Source of the DNA: Coprobacillus cateniformis
GTDB taxonomy: Bacteria; Bacillota_I; Bacilli_A; Erysipelotrichales; Coprobacillaceae
Assembly: GCF_009767585.1 (NCBI RefSeq)
Contig: NZ_WSNW01000001.1
Location: 2,324,090-2,388,089, forward strand
Reading direction: 5' to 3'
DNA: 64,000 nucleotides
Shown here piece after piece: positions 52,782-62,253 of the stretch (positions within the stretch are counted from its first letter, which is position 1; the number at the start of each line of letters is the position of its first letter). A program made the translations under genes and the position numbers. A model generated the notes under the pieces. The model worked only from the letters and a program-made list of their open reading frames with translations, was not told where the DNA came from and did no database searches.

Positions 52782-54122
52782 TTAAAAGCTTATCTGTTTT
52801 TTCATTTTCTTAAAAAGAATTGTTGATGTTGTTGCTGAAACGATTTCAGCAATTGGAAAACATAGCCAAATAAGATGAATATTACCTGTTAATGACAAAA
52901 GATATGCACAAGGCAATAAGACAAATAATTGTCTAATAAGTGATGTTAATAAACTATATGTACCTTTTCCAACAGCTTGGAAGAGTGCGCTGCAGACAAT
53001 TGAATAACCAGCAAAGAGAAAGTGAATAGCAATAATTCTTAATGCTGGTGTTCCAATTTGAATCATGGCTTGTGAAGCATTAAAGAATCCTAAGAGGATT
53101 TGAGGTATGGATTCAAAAAGAATAACACCAATTAACATCATTCCAGTTGCATAAATCATAGCTAATTTTATTGTATCAAACATTCGCTTACTTTGTCTGG
53201 CACCTAAATTATAAGCAATAATAGGAATCATACCATTATTTAATCCAAAGACAGGCATAAAGACAAAACTTTGCAGTTTAAAGTAAACTCCGAAGACAGC
53301 TGTTGCTGTTGTAGAGAATCCAATTAAAATTGTATTCATTCCAAATGTCATGACACTTCCTATAGATTGCATAATGATAGATGGAATACCAACAGAATAA
53401 ATTTGTTTAATAATTTGTATATTTGGTTTAAAGGATTTCCATTGAAATTGAATATCATGATTATATTTGAGATTTAAGACAATTGCCAATAGGCATGCAA
53501 TGATTTGACCAGTTACAGTTGCAATTGCCGCTCCAGCGACACCCATTTTAGGCATTCCAAACAGTCCAAAAATAAAAATAGGGTCTAATATAATATTAAT
53601 AATTGCTCCAAGTCCCTGTGTAATCATTGTATGGATTGTTCTTCCTGTTGCCTGTAAAAGTCTTTCAAATAAGAATTGGCTAAACAATCCAATTGAACAT
53701 CCTACAACAATCATGGAATATTGTGTTCCAGCAGTTACAATTTCAGCATTACTTGTCTGGACGGTAAAGAAAAGATGAGAAAGTGTAAGACCGCCAATCA
53801 TAAAAATAAGTGCAGTCATAAGAAAAATAAAGACTGAATTGGTTGCTGTATGATTGACATGTTCTTGATTCTTTTCACCTAAACTTCTGGATAATAATGC
53901 ATTAACGCCAACTGCCGTTCCGCCAGCAAAAGCAATCATCAGATTTTGCAGCGGAAAGGCTAAAGAGACAGCAGTTAATGCATTTTCACTAATTTGGGCA
54001 ACAAATACACTATCTACAACATTATACATTGCTTGTACCAACATGGAGATAATCATTGGTAATGACATGGATATCAGAAGTTTATTAACGGGCATTGTCC
54101 CCATTTTATTTTCTTGTACCAT
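52782..54122 (-). CDS. MATE-family efflux transporter
   Basis: This 446-residue membrane protein of the MatE family has twelve predicted helices. It starts with MGTMPVNKLLISMSLPMIISMLVQAMYNVVDSVFV, the usual N-terminal signature, and has the repeated module starting at about residue 235. It exports cationic drugs or metabolites with Na+ or H+ coupling; the substrate is not predictable. It begins 3 bases after the stop of the kinase-like gene, so the two form one operon. Confidence 0.88.
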   Translation of the reverse strand: MVQENKMGTMPVNKLLISMSLPMIISMLVQAMYNVVDSVFVAQISENALTAVSLAFPLQNLMIAFAGGTAVGVNALLSRSLGEKNQEHVNHTATNSVFIFLMTALIFMIGGLTLSHLFFTVQTSNAEIVTAGTQYSMIVVGCSIGLFSQFLFERLLQATGRTIHTMITQGLGAIINIILDPIFIFGLFGMPKMGVAGAAIATVTGQIIACLLAIVLNLKYNHDIQFQWKSFKPNIQIIKQIYSVGIPSIIMQSIGSVMTFGMNTILIGFSTTATAVFGVYFKLQSFVFMPVFGLNNGMIPIIAYNLGARQSKRMFDTIKLAMIYATGMMLIGVILFESIPQILLGFFNASQAMIQIGTPALRIIAIHFLFAGYSIVCSALFQAVGKGTYSLLTSLIRQLFVLLPCAYLLSLTGNIHLIWLCFPIAEIVSATTSTILFKKMKKQISF

Positions 54123-54125
54123 TAC

Positions 54126-54710
54126 TTATTTATCTCCTTGTTGAAACAACTCAACAATGATATCAGCAACTTTCTCAATTCCTAAATCACTATTGATTGT
54201 TAAATCAAAGTTCTTTAATTGACCCCATTTTTTTGTTGTATAGTAATTATAATAATTGCTTCTTCTTTTATCTTTCTTCATAACATATTTCTTAAAGTCT
54301 TCCTGTTCTTCTTTATAATCTTCTTGAACACGTCTGATTCTTGATTCTAAAGGTGCATGTATGAAAATAGTAAAGACATCATCGTAATCTTCTAATATAT
54401 AATCAGCACATCCATTGACAATAATACAAGAATCATGTTTAGCTAAATGACGAATAATCTTTGATTGCATAGCAAAGACCTGATCGTTCAATGGTAAAGT
54501 AAAAGCTGAAGATGACATAGTATACATAAAACTTGATGTTTTTTCTTCCGATGCCTTACGAATCGTATCAACATCAATTCCAAGTTCCCTAGCAGCAATA
54601 TCAATAACTTCATTATCATAATAAACAAGACCTAATTTCTCTGCTACTCTTTGAGCGATTAAGCGTCCTCCTGAACCATATTCTCTAGCGATAGTCATAA
54701 TTCTAGGCAT
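54126..54710 (-). CDS. Cytidylate-kinase-like family protein
   Basis: This 194-residue P-loop-type nucleotide kinase relative (Cytidylate_kin2 family) starts IMTIAREYGSGGRLIAQRVAEKLGL, where GSGG(R) replaces the Walker A GK[ST]. It has YYDNEVIDIAA and the lid region RIRRVQEDYKEEQ. Such proteins often lie beside transporter genes in gut Firmicutes; their substrate is unknown. The ATG at 54710 follows a G-rich ribosome site. It is cotranscribed with the MATE gene. Confidence 0.75.
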   Translation of the reverse strand: MPRIMTIAREYGSGGRLIAQRVAEKLGLVYYDNEVIDIAARELGIDVDTIRKASEEKTSSFMYTMSSSAFTLPLNDQVFAMQSKIIRHLAKHDSCIIVNGCADYILEDYDDVFTIFIHAPLESRIRRVQEDYKEEQEDFKKYVMKKDKRRSNYYNYYTTKKWGQLKNFDLTINSDLGIEKVADIIVELFQQGDK

Positions 54711-54941
54711 AAAACATTCCCCCTTTATAATTCTATTCTAACATAAATCAAAAAATGATGACATTATTTTCACAAGATAAATTTATTGTTTTTAAGAAAA
54801 CAAATTTGTATAATAAAAGCATAAAGTCATTCGGTAAAATGTCAAGAAAATAAATAAAATCTTTTTTAGATAAATCAAAAACCATCATCTAAAAAAGAGT
54901 ACACTAAAAAGAAGTATGAAAAAATTTATGAAATTGACAAA

Positions 54942-56213
54942 TTACTCAATGACTGTGTCATGAGACACAGAAACGTATAATTTACTGTCACGTAGCAAGA
55001 CATAAATTAAACGAACTAGTTTTCTTGATGTAAGGACGAGTGCTCTACGATGCTTGTGTGTAGAGGCTTCGTTATACTTCTTACGATAAAAAGAAGTCGT
55101 ATAATCAAAGCCATGCATCACTGACATCTGTGTGGATTGAGTTATGTAATATTTTAAATATTTATTACATGAATTCGCTGAATGTTTTTCATCAGCAATA
55201 AAATTGCCCGAGTCATTCTTCTTCCAATGGAAACCGGCATATTTAGCCAATGAAGCATCACTTTTGAAATAGGAAATATCACCAATTTCAGAAAGTATAC
55301 CTGCTGCAAAGACAGGTCCGATACCTGTTATAGACATCAGAGATTGATATCCGTTAGGATAAAGACCTTTCATTTCCTTCTCAATGGCCTTATCAACCAT
55401 CTTGATTTGAGATTCAATGCATTGAATCAGGTTGATAGAAGCAGTAATTGAGATAGTTATAGGGTCATATGCAGTTTTATCAAGTCTATAGGAAGAACGA
55501 ATCGCTTTATCAAAAAGAGAAGCAATTTTACCATAATCATCACATCTGTTTTGAGAAGCAGATTTGAAATATTCAATGATTTCATCCAAAGGTTTTTCAG
55601 CCAAATCAAAAGGGGAAGCATAATCAGTTAAAAATTTCGTGTTGGAAGCAGAAAAATTATCACTGAAAGGCAAATCCTTATGAGGAAGGGTCATAAGACC
55701 AGAAACCTTTAAATAGATATTGTTGAGAACGTAATTCTTTTCTCTAATAAGCTGCTCAGCTAAATGATAACGTTCACGAGTGAGACGTTTAAGAGCGATA
55801 TGTTGAGCAGCTTTAAAGGGACGAAGCTTTTTACAGCGACCAACACGAGCAAAATCTGCAATCAAAAAAGCATCACCCAGATCAGTTTTTTCCATTTCAA
55901 TATAAGACTTCTTATAATTGGCAATGGATTTGGCATTAACAGAATATATGATGACAGAAGTGCCGACAATCGAAAGCTGAGATGAAAGATAAGCACAAAT
56001 ATGATAGTCATATATAGAAGTTGATTCAGTAACGATGATGATGGAATCGAACTTTTCTTTATCAACAAAAGCCAAGACAGATGTAATGAGAAGATCACAT
56101 CCATCAGGGTTATTTGGAAAAGAGAGATTAAAGAAAACATCCTGATTAAAGTTAACAGCACAGACTTGATTATTTTTGGTTGAAACATCAATACCTACAA
56201 AGAGAGTGTTCAT
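54942..56213 (-). CDS. IS110-family DEDD transposase, copy 2
   Basis: It has the same predicted protein as copy 1 (423 residues from MNTLFVGID), with Asp9, Glu63, Asp111 and Asp114 all present, so both copies should be active. The non-coding bridge-RNA region lies upstream at 56309-56533. Confidence 0.9.
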   Translation of the reverse strand: MNTLFVGIDVSTKNNQVCAVNFNQDVFFNLSFPNNPDGCDLLITSVLAFVDKEKFDSIIIVTESTSIYDYHICAYLSSQLSIVGTSVIIYSVNAKSIANYKKSYIEMEKTDLGDAFLIADFARVGRCKKLRPFKAAQHIALKRLTRERYHLAEQLIREKNYVLNNIYLKVSGLMTLPHKDLPFSDNFSASNTKFLTDYASPFDLAEKPLDEIIEYFKSASQNRCDDYGKIASLFDKAIRSSYRLDKTAYDPITISITASINLIQCIESQIKMVDKAIEKEMKGLYPNGYQSLMSITGIGPVFAAGILSEIGDISYFKSDASLAKYAGFHWKKNDSGNFIADEKHSANSCNKYLKYYITQSTQMSVMHGFDYTTSFYRKKYNEASTHKHRRALVLTSRKLVRLIYVLLRDSKLYVSVSHDTVIE

Positions 56214-56308
56214 GGGATCACCACCTTTCAAAAAAGATAAAACTAGAAACAAAATATTGGAAAGACCTCCGTTCTTTAGACATGATGCGACCTCGCCATA
56301 AGAATAGA

Positions 56309-56533
56309 ACAATACAGATCAAAGGCTACGTATCACAAAAGTATTGAACAAACAACATTCGGTAAGCAGAGACATTCTAAAGTTGAGAAACAGACTTTCT
56401 ATAGAAGATATCATGAAGATACTTCAAGGAGAATTAGAATAAATTCCAATAATAGAGTGACTAGTAACTCTATTATAACTTAGGAAAATCCAATATTGAA
56501 ATAAACTTGTAAAGATGACTAGTCATCTTTACA
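56309..56533 (-). ncRNA. Predicted IS110 bridge RNA, copy 2
   Basis: Same as copy 1: left target guide 56434-56426, right target guide 56398-56395, left donor guide 56365-56356, right donor guide 56333-56326, and the 28-bp palindrome at 56507-56534. Confidence 0.75.
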
Positions 56534-56559
56534 AAATATATTATACGAGGAGAATAGCA

Positions 56560-57306
56560 ATGGAATTTCATGTTTTAGCAAGTGGATCAAAAGGTAATGC
56601 GACATTTATTTATGAAGATGGCTGTGGAATCTTAATAGATTGCGGTATTACAAGAAAACAGCTTTTATTTAAATTAAATCAATTAGGTTTTCATGAAGAA
56701 GATATCACATATGTCTTCTTAACACATGATCATTATGATCATAATAAAAATATACATATATTTGATCAGGATAAGATATATACAGCAAAGAAAAATATGC
56801 CTGATTTAGACGAGTATCATACACTTATACCATATACACATCGTCAATTTGATGTTTTTGATGTTTTGACTTTAAAAACTTCCCATGATGCAAGTGACCC
56901 TATAGGATTCGTCATTTCAACAGATGAAACTTTATTGTATATGACTGATACAGGTTATGTATCACAAAAGAATAGAAAATATATGAATAATTTAAATTAT
57001 TATATAATTGAAAGTAATCATGATATTCAGATGTTAATGAATACAAAAAGACCAATGTTTTTAAAGAATAGGATTTTAAATGATGTTGGCCATTTAAATA
57101 ATGAATATAGTGCAAGATTAATGAGTGAAATGATTGGTGACAAAACCAAAGAGATTATTTTAGCCCACTTATCGCAAGAGGCAAATACAGCTGAAAAGGC
57201 ATTAGAAACTTATTACTCTATTTTTGATGAACAAAATATAAAATTTGATTATATTAAGGTTGCAAGTCAAGTTGATGTTGTTTCTGGAGGAAAGCATGAG
57301 AATTAA
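56560..57306 (+). CDS. MBL-fold metallohydrolase (WalJ/YycJ-like)
   Basis: This 248-residue metallo-beta-lactamase-fold protein has the metal motif FLTHDHYDH, LASGSKGNATFIY at the start and MTDTGYV in the middle, as in YycJ/WalJ. Family members are exonuclease-like and linked to DNA repair and to the WalRK cell-wall regulon. The start at 56560 follows AGGAG by 7 bases; the extension from 56515 is encoded by the IS110 end. It overlaps rlmH by 11 bases, the usual yycJ-rlmH neighbourhood, but the WalRK genes are not here. IS110 insertion has cut it from its promoter. Confidence 0.85.
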   Translation: MEFHVLASGSKGNATFIYEDGCGILIDCGITRKQLLFKLNQLGFHEEDITYVFLTHDHYDHNKNIHIFDQDKIYTAKKNMPDLDEYHTLIPYTHRQFDVFDVLTLKTSHDASDPIGFVISTDETLLYMTDTGYVSQKNRKYMNNLNYYIIESNHDIQMLMNTKRPMFLKNRILNDVGHLNNEYSARLMSEMIGDKTKEIILAHLSQEANTAEKALETYYSIFDEQNIKFDYIKVASQVDVVSGGKHEN

Positions 57307-57775
57307 ATTTATAACTGTAGGGAAACTGAAAGAGAAGTATTTAAAAGATGGTATTAAGGAATATGCAAAAAGAATATCTGCTTATGCAGATATAGAAATG
57401 ATTGAAGTTATGGATGAAAGAATTCCTGATAAGGCTTCGTTGGCAGAGGAAATGTTAGTGAAAGCTAAAGAAGGACGAAAAATTTTAGATAAAGTCAAAC
57501 AAGATGATTATATGATTTTATTAGATGTCAGTGGCAAAGAAATGGATTCTGTGGCTTTTTCTAAACATATTGAAAAATGTATGATTGATGGAAAAAGTAC
57601 AATTGTTTTTGTGATTGGTGGCTCATTAGGACATGGTGAAGAAATACTGTCTCGTGCTCAATTGAGGTTAAGTTTTTCTCCAATGACTTTTCCGCATCAA
57701 TTAATGAGACTTATTCTTATTGAACAAGTCTATCGTGCATTCAAGATTATGAAAAATGAAACTTATCATAAGTAA
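57296..57775 (+). CDS. rlmH: 23S rRNA pseudouridine-1915 N3-methyltransferase
   Basis: This 159-residue SPOUT methyltransferase acts on helix 69 of 23S rRNA. The start MRIKFITVGKLKEKYLKDGI, the SAM-binding knot FVIGGSLGHGEEI and the end MTFPHQLMRLILIEQVYRAFKI are characteristic. The start at 57296 follows TGGAGG. It is the downstream gene of the walJ unit, so it too is affected by the IS110 insertion. Confidence 0.93.
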   Translation: MRIKFITVGKLKEKYLKDGIKEYAKRISAYADIEMIEVMDERIPDKASLAEEMLVKAKEGRKILDKVKQDDYMILLDVSGKEMDSVAFSKHIEKCMIDGKSTIVFVIGGSLGHGEEILSRAQLRLSFSPMTFPHQLMRLILIEQVYRAFKIMKNETYHK

Positions 57776-57806
57776 ATGAGGTATTATTTATACTTCATTT
57801 TTTTTG
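57774..57806 (+). terminator. Terminator of rlmH
   Basis: AAATGAGGTAT pairs imperfectly with ATACTTCATTT, followed by T's. The left arm overlaps the gene end. Confidence 0.7.
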
Positions 57807-57866
57807 TCAAAATCGTAATAGAATAGAGACTGGCTTAAGAGTCGAGTTGTTATTTTGGTCATTTTG

Positions 57867-57895
57867 TTGACAAAATTGTTTACACACTATATAAC
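57867..57895 (+). promoter_or_regulatory. Promoter of the truncated XRE gene
   Basis: TTGACA (57867-57872), 17 bp, TATAAC (57890-57895). Confidence 0.65.
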
Positions 57896-57921
57896 TGAGT
57901 TAAAGTATGAGGAGGCTTATT

Positions 57922-58071
57922 ATGAAAGAGAAGAGTACGTTTGGAAGATTTATTGTGAAGAAACGCAAAGAAAGAAATTTAACTCAAAAAGAATTAGCAG
58001 AACAATTATATGTAACTGAATCAGCTGTTTCAAAATGGGAAAGGGGAGTTTCCCAAACAAAAGGATATTAA
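57922..58071 (+). pseudogene. XRE-family regulator cut after its HTH
   Basis: A 49-codon frame behind GAGGAGG encodes a Cro/CI HTH (FIVKKRKERNLTQKELAEQL, VTESAVSKWERGVS). It ends abruptly after QTKGY where such proteins continue for 100 or more residues. The sequence change coincides with the approach to the riboflavin operon, so the gene was probably cut when that block arrived. A 49-residue HTH could still bind DNA, but this is doubtful. Confidence 0.65.
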
Positions 58072-58136
58072 GAAATAACCTGTGTTTACCTGCTTGCAAA
58101 TTATTGTATTTGGATAAACGAGAAAAAAACTTTTTA

Positions 58137-58165
58137 TTGACAGATATAATATCAGATATTATAAT
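58137..58165 (+). promoter_or_regulatory. Riboflavin operon promoter
   Basis: TTGACA (58137-58142), a 17-bp spacer and TATAAT (58160-58165): a perfect consensus promoter about 20 bases before the FMN riboswitch. Confidence 0.85.
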
Positions 58166-58184
58166 TGTCCGTAATTGAATAACT

Positions 58185-58291
58185 ATCTTCAGGGCAGGGT
58201 GTAATTCCCTACCGGTGGTATAGCCCACGAGCCGAAAGGCATGATTTGGTGAAATTCCAAAGCCGACAGTATAGTCTGGATGAAAGAAGAT
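58185..58291 (+). ncRNA. FMN riboswitch (RFN element)
   Basis: The closing helix is ATCTTC (58185-58190) with GAAGAT (58286-58291). Between them are the conserved AGGGCAGGGTG, CCCTACCGGTGG, AGCCCACGAGCC and CCGACAGTATAGTCTGGATG segments of the RFN fold. FMN binding favours the terminator that follows (58318-58358), so the riboflavin operon is switched off when FMN is plentiful. Confidence 0.95.
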
Positions 58292-58317
58292 GAAAGTAAG
58301 TTTATGCTTTTTTTGCG

Positions 58318-58358
58318 TGCTCTGGAATGATTTTATATTGTTTCAGAGCATTTTCTTT
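58318..58358 (+). terminator. Riboswitch-controlled terminator
   Basis: TGCTCTGGAA pairs with TTTCAGAGCA around an A/T-rich loop, followed by TTTTCTTT. It is the expression platform of the FMN riboswitch. Confidence 0.8.
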
Positions 58359-58431
58359 AATCGCATAAATCCTCTTTTGCATGTCTTGGATAGATTTTAT
58401 TCAAGGCATGTATTTTTTTGGAGGTGTAAAA

Positions 58432-59532
58432 ATGAGCGATACAGAATACATGAAATTAGCAATAAAACTGGCAAAAAAAGGTGCTGGCTATGTCAATCCT
58501 AATCCTATGGTTGGGGCAGTAATTGTAAAAGATAATCGAATTATAGGACAGGGATACCATGAAATCTTTGGTGGATTGCATGCAGAGAGAAATGCATTAA
58601 AAAATTGTAGGGAGTCACCTGTAGGAGCAACACTTTATGTAACACTTGAACCATGCTGTCACTATGGTAAGACACCACCTTGCACAGAAGCAATTATTAA
58701 AAGTGGCATTACAAGAGTAGTCGTCGGAACTTTAGACTGTAATCCTATTGTGTCTGGAAAAGGTGTAAAGGTACTTGAGGAAAACAACATTCAAGTTGTG
58801 ATAGGAATTTTAGAAATGGAGTGTCAACAGTTAATCAAAGTTTTTAGAAAATATGTTACAAGGCATATTCCTTATGTTTTTATGAAATATGCAATGACAA
58901 TGGACGGGAAAATAGCAACTTATACAAATCAATCAAAATGGATAAGTGGCGAAAAAGCGAGAAAACAAGTACATCAATTCAGGCATAAGGTTACTGCGAT
59001 CATGGTAGGAGTGAATACCGTTATTCAAGATGACCCTTTACTGACATGCCGATTAGAAAACGGGGAAAATCCTATTCGTATCGTATGTGATACAGATTTA
59101 AGAACACCCATTACATCAAAAATTATCAAAACAGCGAATGACATTAAAACATATATCGCTACTTCTTCTATTGATGAAAGTAAGATTGCTCTTTACAGAA
59201 AATGTGGTTGTGAAATTATTTATACGAAGAAAAAAGGTAATCATATTGACTTAATGAATTTAATGCAATGTTTAGGAAATATGCAGATAGACAGTCTACT
59301 TTTAGAGGGTGGAAGTGCAATGAATTGGAGTGCTCTTGAGCAACAGATTGTTGATGAGGTGCAAATTTATATAGCACCTAAAATATTTGGTGGGAGTGCA
59401 AAAAGCCCTGTAAGTGGTCAAGGTGTTGCTTTTCCTAATGACGCCATTATGCTTAAACCATATGCTTTTTCTCAAGTGGGAAATGATTATTTCATAGAAA
59501 GCGAAGTGATTTATCCATGTTTACAGGAATAA
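58432..59532 (+). CDS. ribD: Bifunctional riboflavin deaminase/reductase
   Basis: This 366-residue enzyme catalyses two successive steps of riboflavin synthesis. The N-terminal zinc deaminase has LHAERNAL and TLEPCCHYGKTPPC (His and two Cys ligands, catalytic Glu). The C-terminal reductase (about 148-366) has MKYAMTMDGKIAT and LLEGGSAMNWS. Start 58432 follows GGAGGTG. It overlaps ribE by 16 bases. Base composition is visibly richer in G+C than the genes to the left. Confidence 0.95.
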   Translation: MSDTEYMKLAIKLAKKGAGYVNPNPMVGAVIVKDNRIIGQGYHEIFGGLHAERNALKNCRESPVGATLYVTLEPCCHYGKTPPCTEAIIKSGITRVVVGTLDCNPIVSGKGVKVLEENNIQVVIGILEMECQQLIKVFRKYVTRHIPYVFMKYAMTMDGKIATYTNQSKWISGEKARKQVHQFRHKVTAIMVGVNTVIQDDPLLTCRLENGENPIRIVCDTDLRTPITSKIIKTANDIKTYIATSSIDESKIALYRKCGCEIIYTKKKGNHIDLMNLMQCLGNMQIDSLLLEGGSAMNWSALEQQIVDEVQIYIAPKIFGGSAKSPVSGQGVAFPNDAIMLKPYAFSQVGNDYFIESEVIYPCLQE

Positions 59533-60152
59533 TAGAAGAAATCGGTAAAGTAGAAAGAATACAGAAAGATACTTGTAACTGTAAACTATCCATTAAAGCT
59601 TCAAAAATATTAGAGGATATACATTTAGGCGACAGCATAGCAGTCAATGGTATCTGCCTTACAGTTACTTGTTTCACTCGACAATCTTTTACAGTTGATG
59701 TGATGAATGAAACATGGAACAGAACGGCTCTTAGCCTGTTAAGACATGGAAGCCTTGTGAATTTAGAAAGAGCTATGCCTATGAATGGCAGGTTGGGCGG
59801 TCACATTGTTACGGGGCATATTGATGGGACAGGCAGAATATCGTCTGTGCGTAGAGACAAAAATGCGGTGTGGTATCAAATCAATACGCAAAGAGAAATC
59901 TTAAATCTAATTGTTGAAAAAGGTTCGATTGCTATTGACGGTATTAGTCTTACTGTCGCAAAAGTATCGAAAGCAGATTTTTCGGTATCCGTTATCCCTC
60001 ATACTTTGGAGCAAACAATTCTCAAGAATAAACAAGTCGGGGATATGGTAAACCTTGAAAATGATATATTAGGGAAATATGTGCAGAAACTCATAGACAA
60101 CAGCAATGAAACAGAGTTGTCGAAAGAGTTGTTATGCCGATACGGATTTTAG
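59517..60152 (+). CDS. ribE: Riboflavin synthase alpha chain
   Basis: This 211-residue enzyme has two similar lumazine-binding barrels ([15 protein letters not shown] at the start and a second barrel from about residue 98 with [13 protein letters not shown]). It dismutates two 6,7-dimethyl-8-ribityllumazine molecules to riboflavin. It starts inside the ribD end (translational coupling) and precedes ribBA by 19 bases. Confidence 0.94.
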   Translation: MFTGIIEEIGKVERIQKDTCNCKLSIKASKILEDIHLGDSIAVNGICLTVTCFTRQSFTVDVMNETWNRTALSLLRHGSLVNLERAMPMNGRLGGHIVTGHIDGTGRISSVRRDKNAVWYQINTQREILNLIVEKGSIAIDGISLTVAKVSKADFSVSVIPHTLEQTILKNKQVGDMVNLENDILGKYVQKLIDNSNETELSKELLCRYGF

Positions 60153-60171
60153 CAGAAAGGATAAAGGAATT

Positions 60172-61377
60172 ATGAAATATCAAAAAATAAAAGAGGCATT
60201 GCAGGCGTTACAAGAGGGAAAACTTGTTTTGGTTATGGACGATAAAGAGAGAGAAAATGAGGGGGATTTAATTTGTTCGGCACAATTTGCGACAACAGAA
60301 AATGTTAATTTTATGGCGACTTATGCAAAAGGCTTAATCTGTATGCCTATGAGTGAAAGTCTGGCTAACAGGCTCATGCTTTCCCCTATGGTTGAAGATA
60401 ATACAGATAACCATGAAACTGCCTTTACAGTTTCTATTGATTATAAGGATACTACAACAGGTATTTCTGCCGAAGAAAGAGGATTAACGGCTCGTATGTG
60501 TGTGACTGAGAATGTAAATCCCTTTGACTTTCGTAGACCGGGGCACATGTTTCCTCTGATTGCAAAGAACGGAGGTGCTTTGGAAAGAAATGGACATACA
60601 GAAGCAACGGTTGACCTATTGAGGTTGGCTGGCTTAAAAGAATGTGGCTTATGTTGCGAAATTATGAATGAAAACGGGAAAATGATGAGAACACCTGATT
60701 TAATTCAGTTTTCTCAAACACACCATATACCTACCCTCACAATTAAAGAATTACAGGAATACAGAAAAGTATATGATTTGCTTGTAGAATGTGTTTCGGT
60801 TGTAGAAATGCCTACAAAATATGGGAATTTCAAAGCACATTGTTATATCAATAAATTGAATGGAGAACATCATGTTGCATTGGTTATGGGAGATTTGAAT
60901 AATGGAAACGATGTGCTATGTCGTGTCCACTCAGAGTGCTTAACAGGAGATGCCTTTGGCTCTTTACGCTGTGATTGTGGACAGCAGTTAGATAAAGCAA
61001 TGAAAATGATTGCAGAAAATGGTTCTGGTGTATTGCTTTATATGCGACAAGAGGGACGAGGTATCGGGCTTGTCAATAAACTAAAAGCCTATCATTTACA
61101 GGATAACGGTATGGATACACTTGACGCCAACCTTGCATTAGGATTTCAAGGCGATTTAAGAGAATATTATATCGGTGCACAGATTTTAAGAGATTTGGGA
61201 ATAAAATCATTGCATTTACTTACAAATAATCCTGATAAAGTTTATCAGTTAGAAGATTATGGAATGAAAATTTCAAGCAGAGTACCGATTGAAATAGAAG
61301 CAAATCCTTATGATAGTTTTTATCTAAAGACAAAGAAAGACCGAATGGGACACATTTTGAATATGGAGGAAAAATAA
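60172..61377 (+). CDS. ribBA: Bifunctional DHBP synthase / GTP cyclohydrolase II
   Basis: A fusion of 401 residues. The RibB part (1-200) has [25 protein letters not shown] and [13 protein letters not shown]. The RibA part (about 205-401) has [20 protein letters not shown] with the zinc cysteines and [13 protein letters not shown]. It makes both precursors of riboflavin. Start 60172 follows AAAGGA; the longer frame from 60106 overlaps ribE and is spurious. Confidence 0.95.
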   Translation: MKYQKIKEALQALQEGKLVLVMDDKERENEGDLICSAQFATTENVNFMATYAKGLICMPMSESLANRLMLSPMVEDNTDNHETAFTVSIDYKDTTTGISAEERGLTARMCVTENVNPFDFRRPGHMFPLIAKNGGALERNGHTEATVDLLRLAGLKECGLCCEIMNENGKMMRTPDLIQFSQTHHIPTLTIKELQEYRKVYDLLVECVSVVEMPTKYGNFKAHCYINKLNGEHHVALVMGDLNNGNDVLCRVHSECLTGDAFGSLRCDCGQQLDKAMKMIAENGSGVLLYMRQEGRGIGLVNKLKAYHLQDNGMDTLDANLALGFQGDLREYYIGAQILRDLGIKSLHLLTNNPDKVYQLEDYGMKISSRVPIEIEANPYDSFYLKTKKDRMGHILNMEEK

Positions 61378-61845
61378 ATGAACACTTTTGAAGGAAATTT
61401 AGTAGCAGAAAATATAAAAATCGGTATTGTTGTAGCAAGATTTAATGAGTTTATAACTTCTAAGCTATTAGCAGGTGCATTAGATAATTTGAAAAGAGAA
61501 AATGTTGGTGAAAAGGACATAGAGGTAGCTTGGGTTCCGGGAGCATTTGAAATACCTTTGATAGCGTCTAAAATGGCAAAAAGTAAAAAATATGATGCGA
61601 TTATTTGTTTGGGAGCAGTTATTCGAGGTAGTACAAGCCATTATGATTATGTGTGTAGTGAGGTATCAAAAGGAATTGCTCAAATCAGTTTAAATACCGA
61701 AACACCAGTTATGTTTGGTGTTCTTACGACAGATACGATTGAACAGGCGATAGAACGAGCTGGTAGCAAAGCAGGAAATAAAGGCTCTGAATGTGCACAG
61801 GGAGCTATTGAAATGGTAAATCTAATTCGTGCATTAGAGGTATAA
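61378..61845 (+). CDS. ribH: 6,7-dimethyl-8-ribityllumazine synthase
   Basis: This 155-residue capsid-forming enzyme condenses the pyrimidine and butanone-phosphate precursors. Visible are [41 protein letters not shown] (catalytic His) and [17 protein letters not shown] precedes the ATG, which follows the ribBA stop directly. It is last in the operon. Confidence 0.95.
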   Translation: MNTFEGNLVAENIKIGIVVARFNEFITSKLLAGALDNLKRENVGEKDIEVAWVPGAFEIPLIASKMAKSKKYDAIICLGAVIRGSTSHYDYVCSEVSKGIAQISLNTETPVMFGVLTTDTIEQAIERAGSKAGNKGSECAQGAIEMVNLIRALEV

Positions 61846-61944
61846 TATGATTGGGGATTAAAAGGTAAAGCGAAAAAGCATAATAGGCGGAGTGATCCAG
61901 ACACGGCGGTGGGAAAATCTCTTAGATTTTTCCACCGTTTTTAG
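61846..61944 (+). other. Open frame after ribH, possible C-terminal remnant of a conjugation gene
   Basis: Directly after the ribH stop, the same frame stays open for 32 codons (WGLKGKAKKHNRRSDPDT then AVGKSLRFFHRF-stop), with a basic composition and no start. In MobT-type elements the gene just before oriT is the FtsK-like coupling protein, and this could be its tail. The length alone is not significant. Confidence 0.3.
61907..61942 (+). terminator. Terminator after the riboflavin operon
   Basis: CGGTGGGAAAATCT-CTT-AGATTTTTCCACCG followed by TTTTT. An outer stem (CGGAGTGATCCAG about 61888 with CTGGTTCACTCCG about 61948) extends it. Confidence 0.85.
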
Positions 61945-61974
61945 TGGCTGGTTCACTCCGGCAGTTGAGCGAGC

Positions 61975-62060
61975 TTGCGAGCGAACAGTAAGCCCCCGTT
62001 ATCTAACAAGGGGGGCACAAAAAACAAGAAACAATATACACTACTAAGCGGAAAACGCTG
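61975..62060 (+). other. Predicted oriT of the integrative conjugative element
   Basis: GCCCCC (61992-61997) and GGGGGGC (62010-62016) form an inverted repeat with TATCTAACAA between. This resembles the CTAACAGGGGGG nick region of ICEBs1/Tn916-type origins of transfer. The relaxase gene follows, as in those elements. Confidence 0.7.
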
Positions 62061-62202
62061 TATTTACAAGGTAAAATCGCTTTTAATAGGGTGTTAACTA
62101 AAAAGCACTCATTTAATACATAAAAATTGAATAAGACATAGGAAAGACAGTTGATTTCAAACGAGAAATTGATTGTCTTTTCTTTTGCGGAAATTTAAGT
62201 AT

Positions 62203-62235
62203 AGGCAATTATCAAATATGGTAGTTGCCTTTTTT
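62203..62235 (+). terminator. Hairpin before the relaxase gene
   Basis: AGGCAA (62203-62208) pairs with TTGCCT (62225-62230), followed by a T-run. Confidence 0.6.
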
Positions 62236-62253
62236 GATTGGAGGAATTGAAGA

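Larger units (their letters stand above)
54827..56547 (-). mobile_element. IS110-family element, copy 2, inserted in the walJ ribosome site
   Basis: Same length, orientation and sequence as copy 1 (offset 43349). The AG core is at 54825-54826 and 56548-56549. It separates a promoter (TATAAT at 54811-54816, -35 region about 54788) from the MBL-fold gene. Joining the flanks restores TATAAT-AAAAGCAT-AAAGGAGAATAG-CA-ATG, a normal promoter-SD-start arrangement. Identity of the two copies implies very recent transposition or gene conversion. Confidence 0.85.

Noticed and set aside
58290..58502. 70-codon frame overlapping the FMN riboswitch and the start of ribD
   Set aside because: It covers the riboswitch terminator and lies in a different frame from ribD, with no support as a peptide gene.
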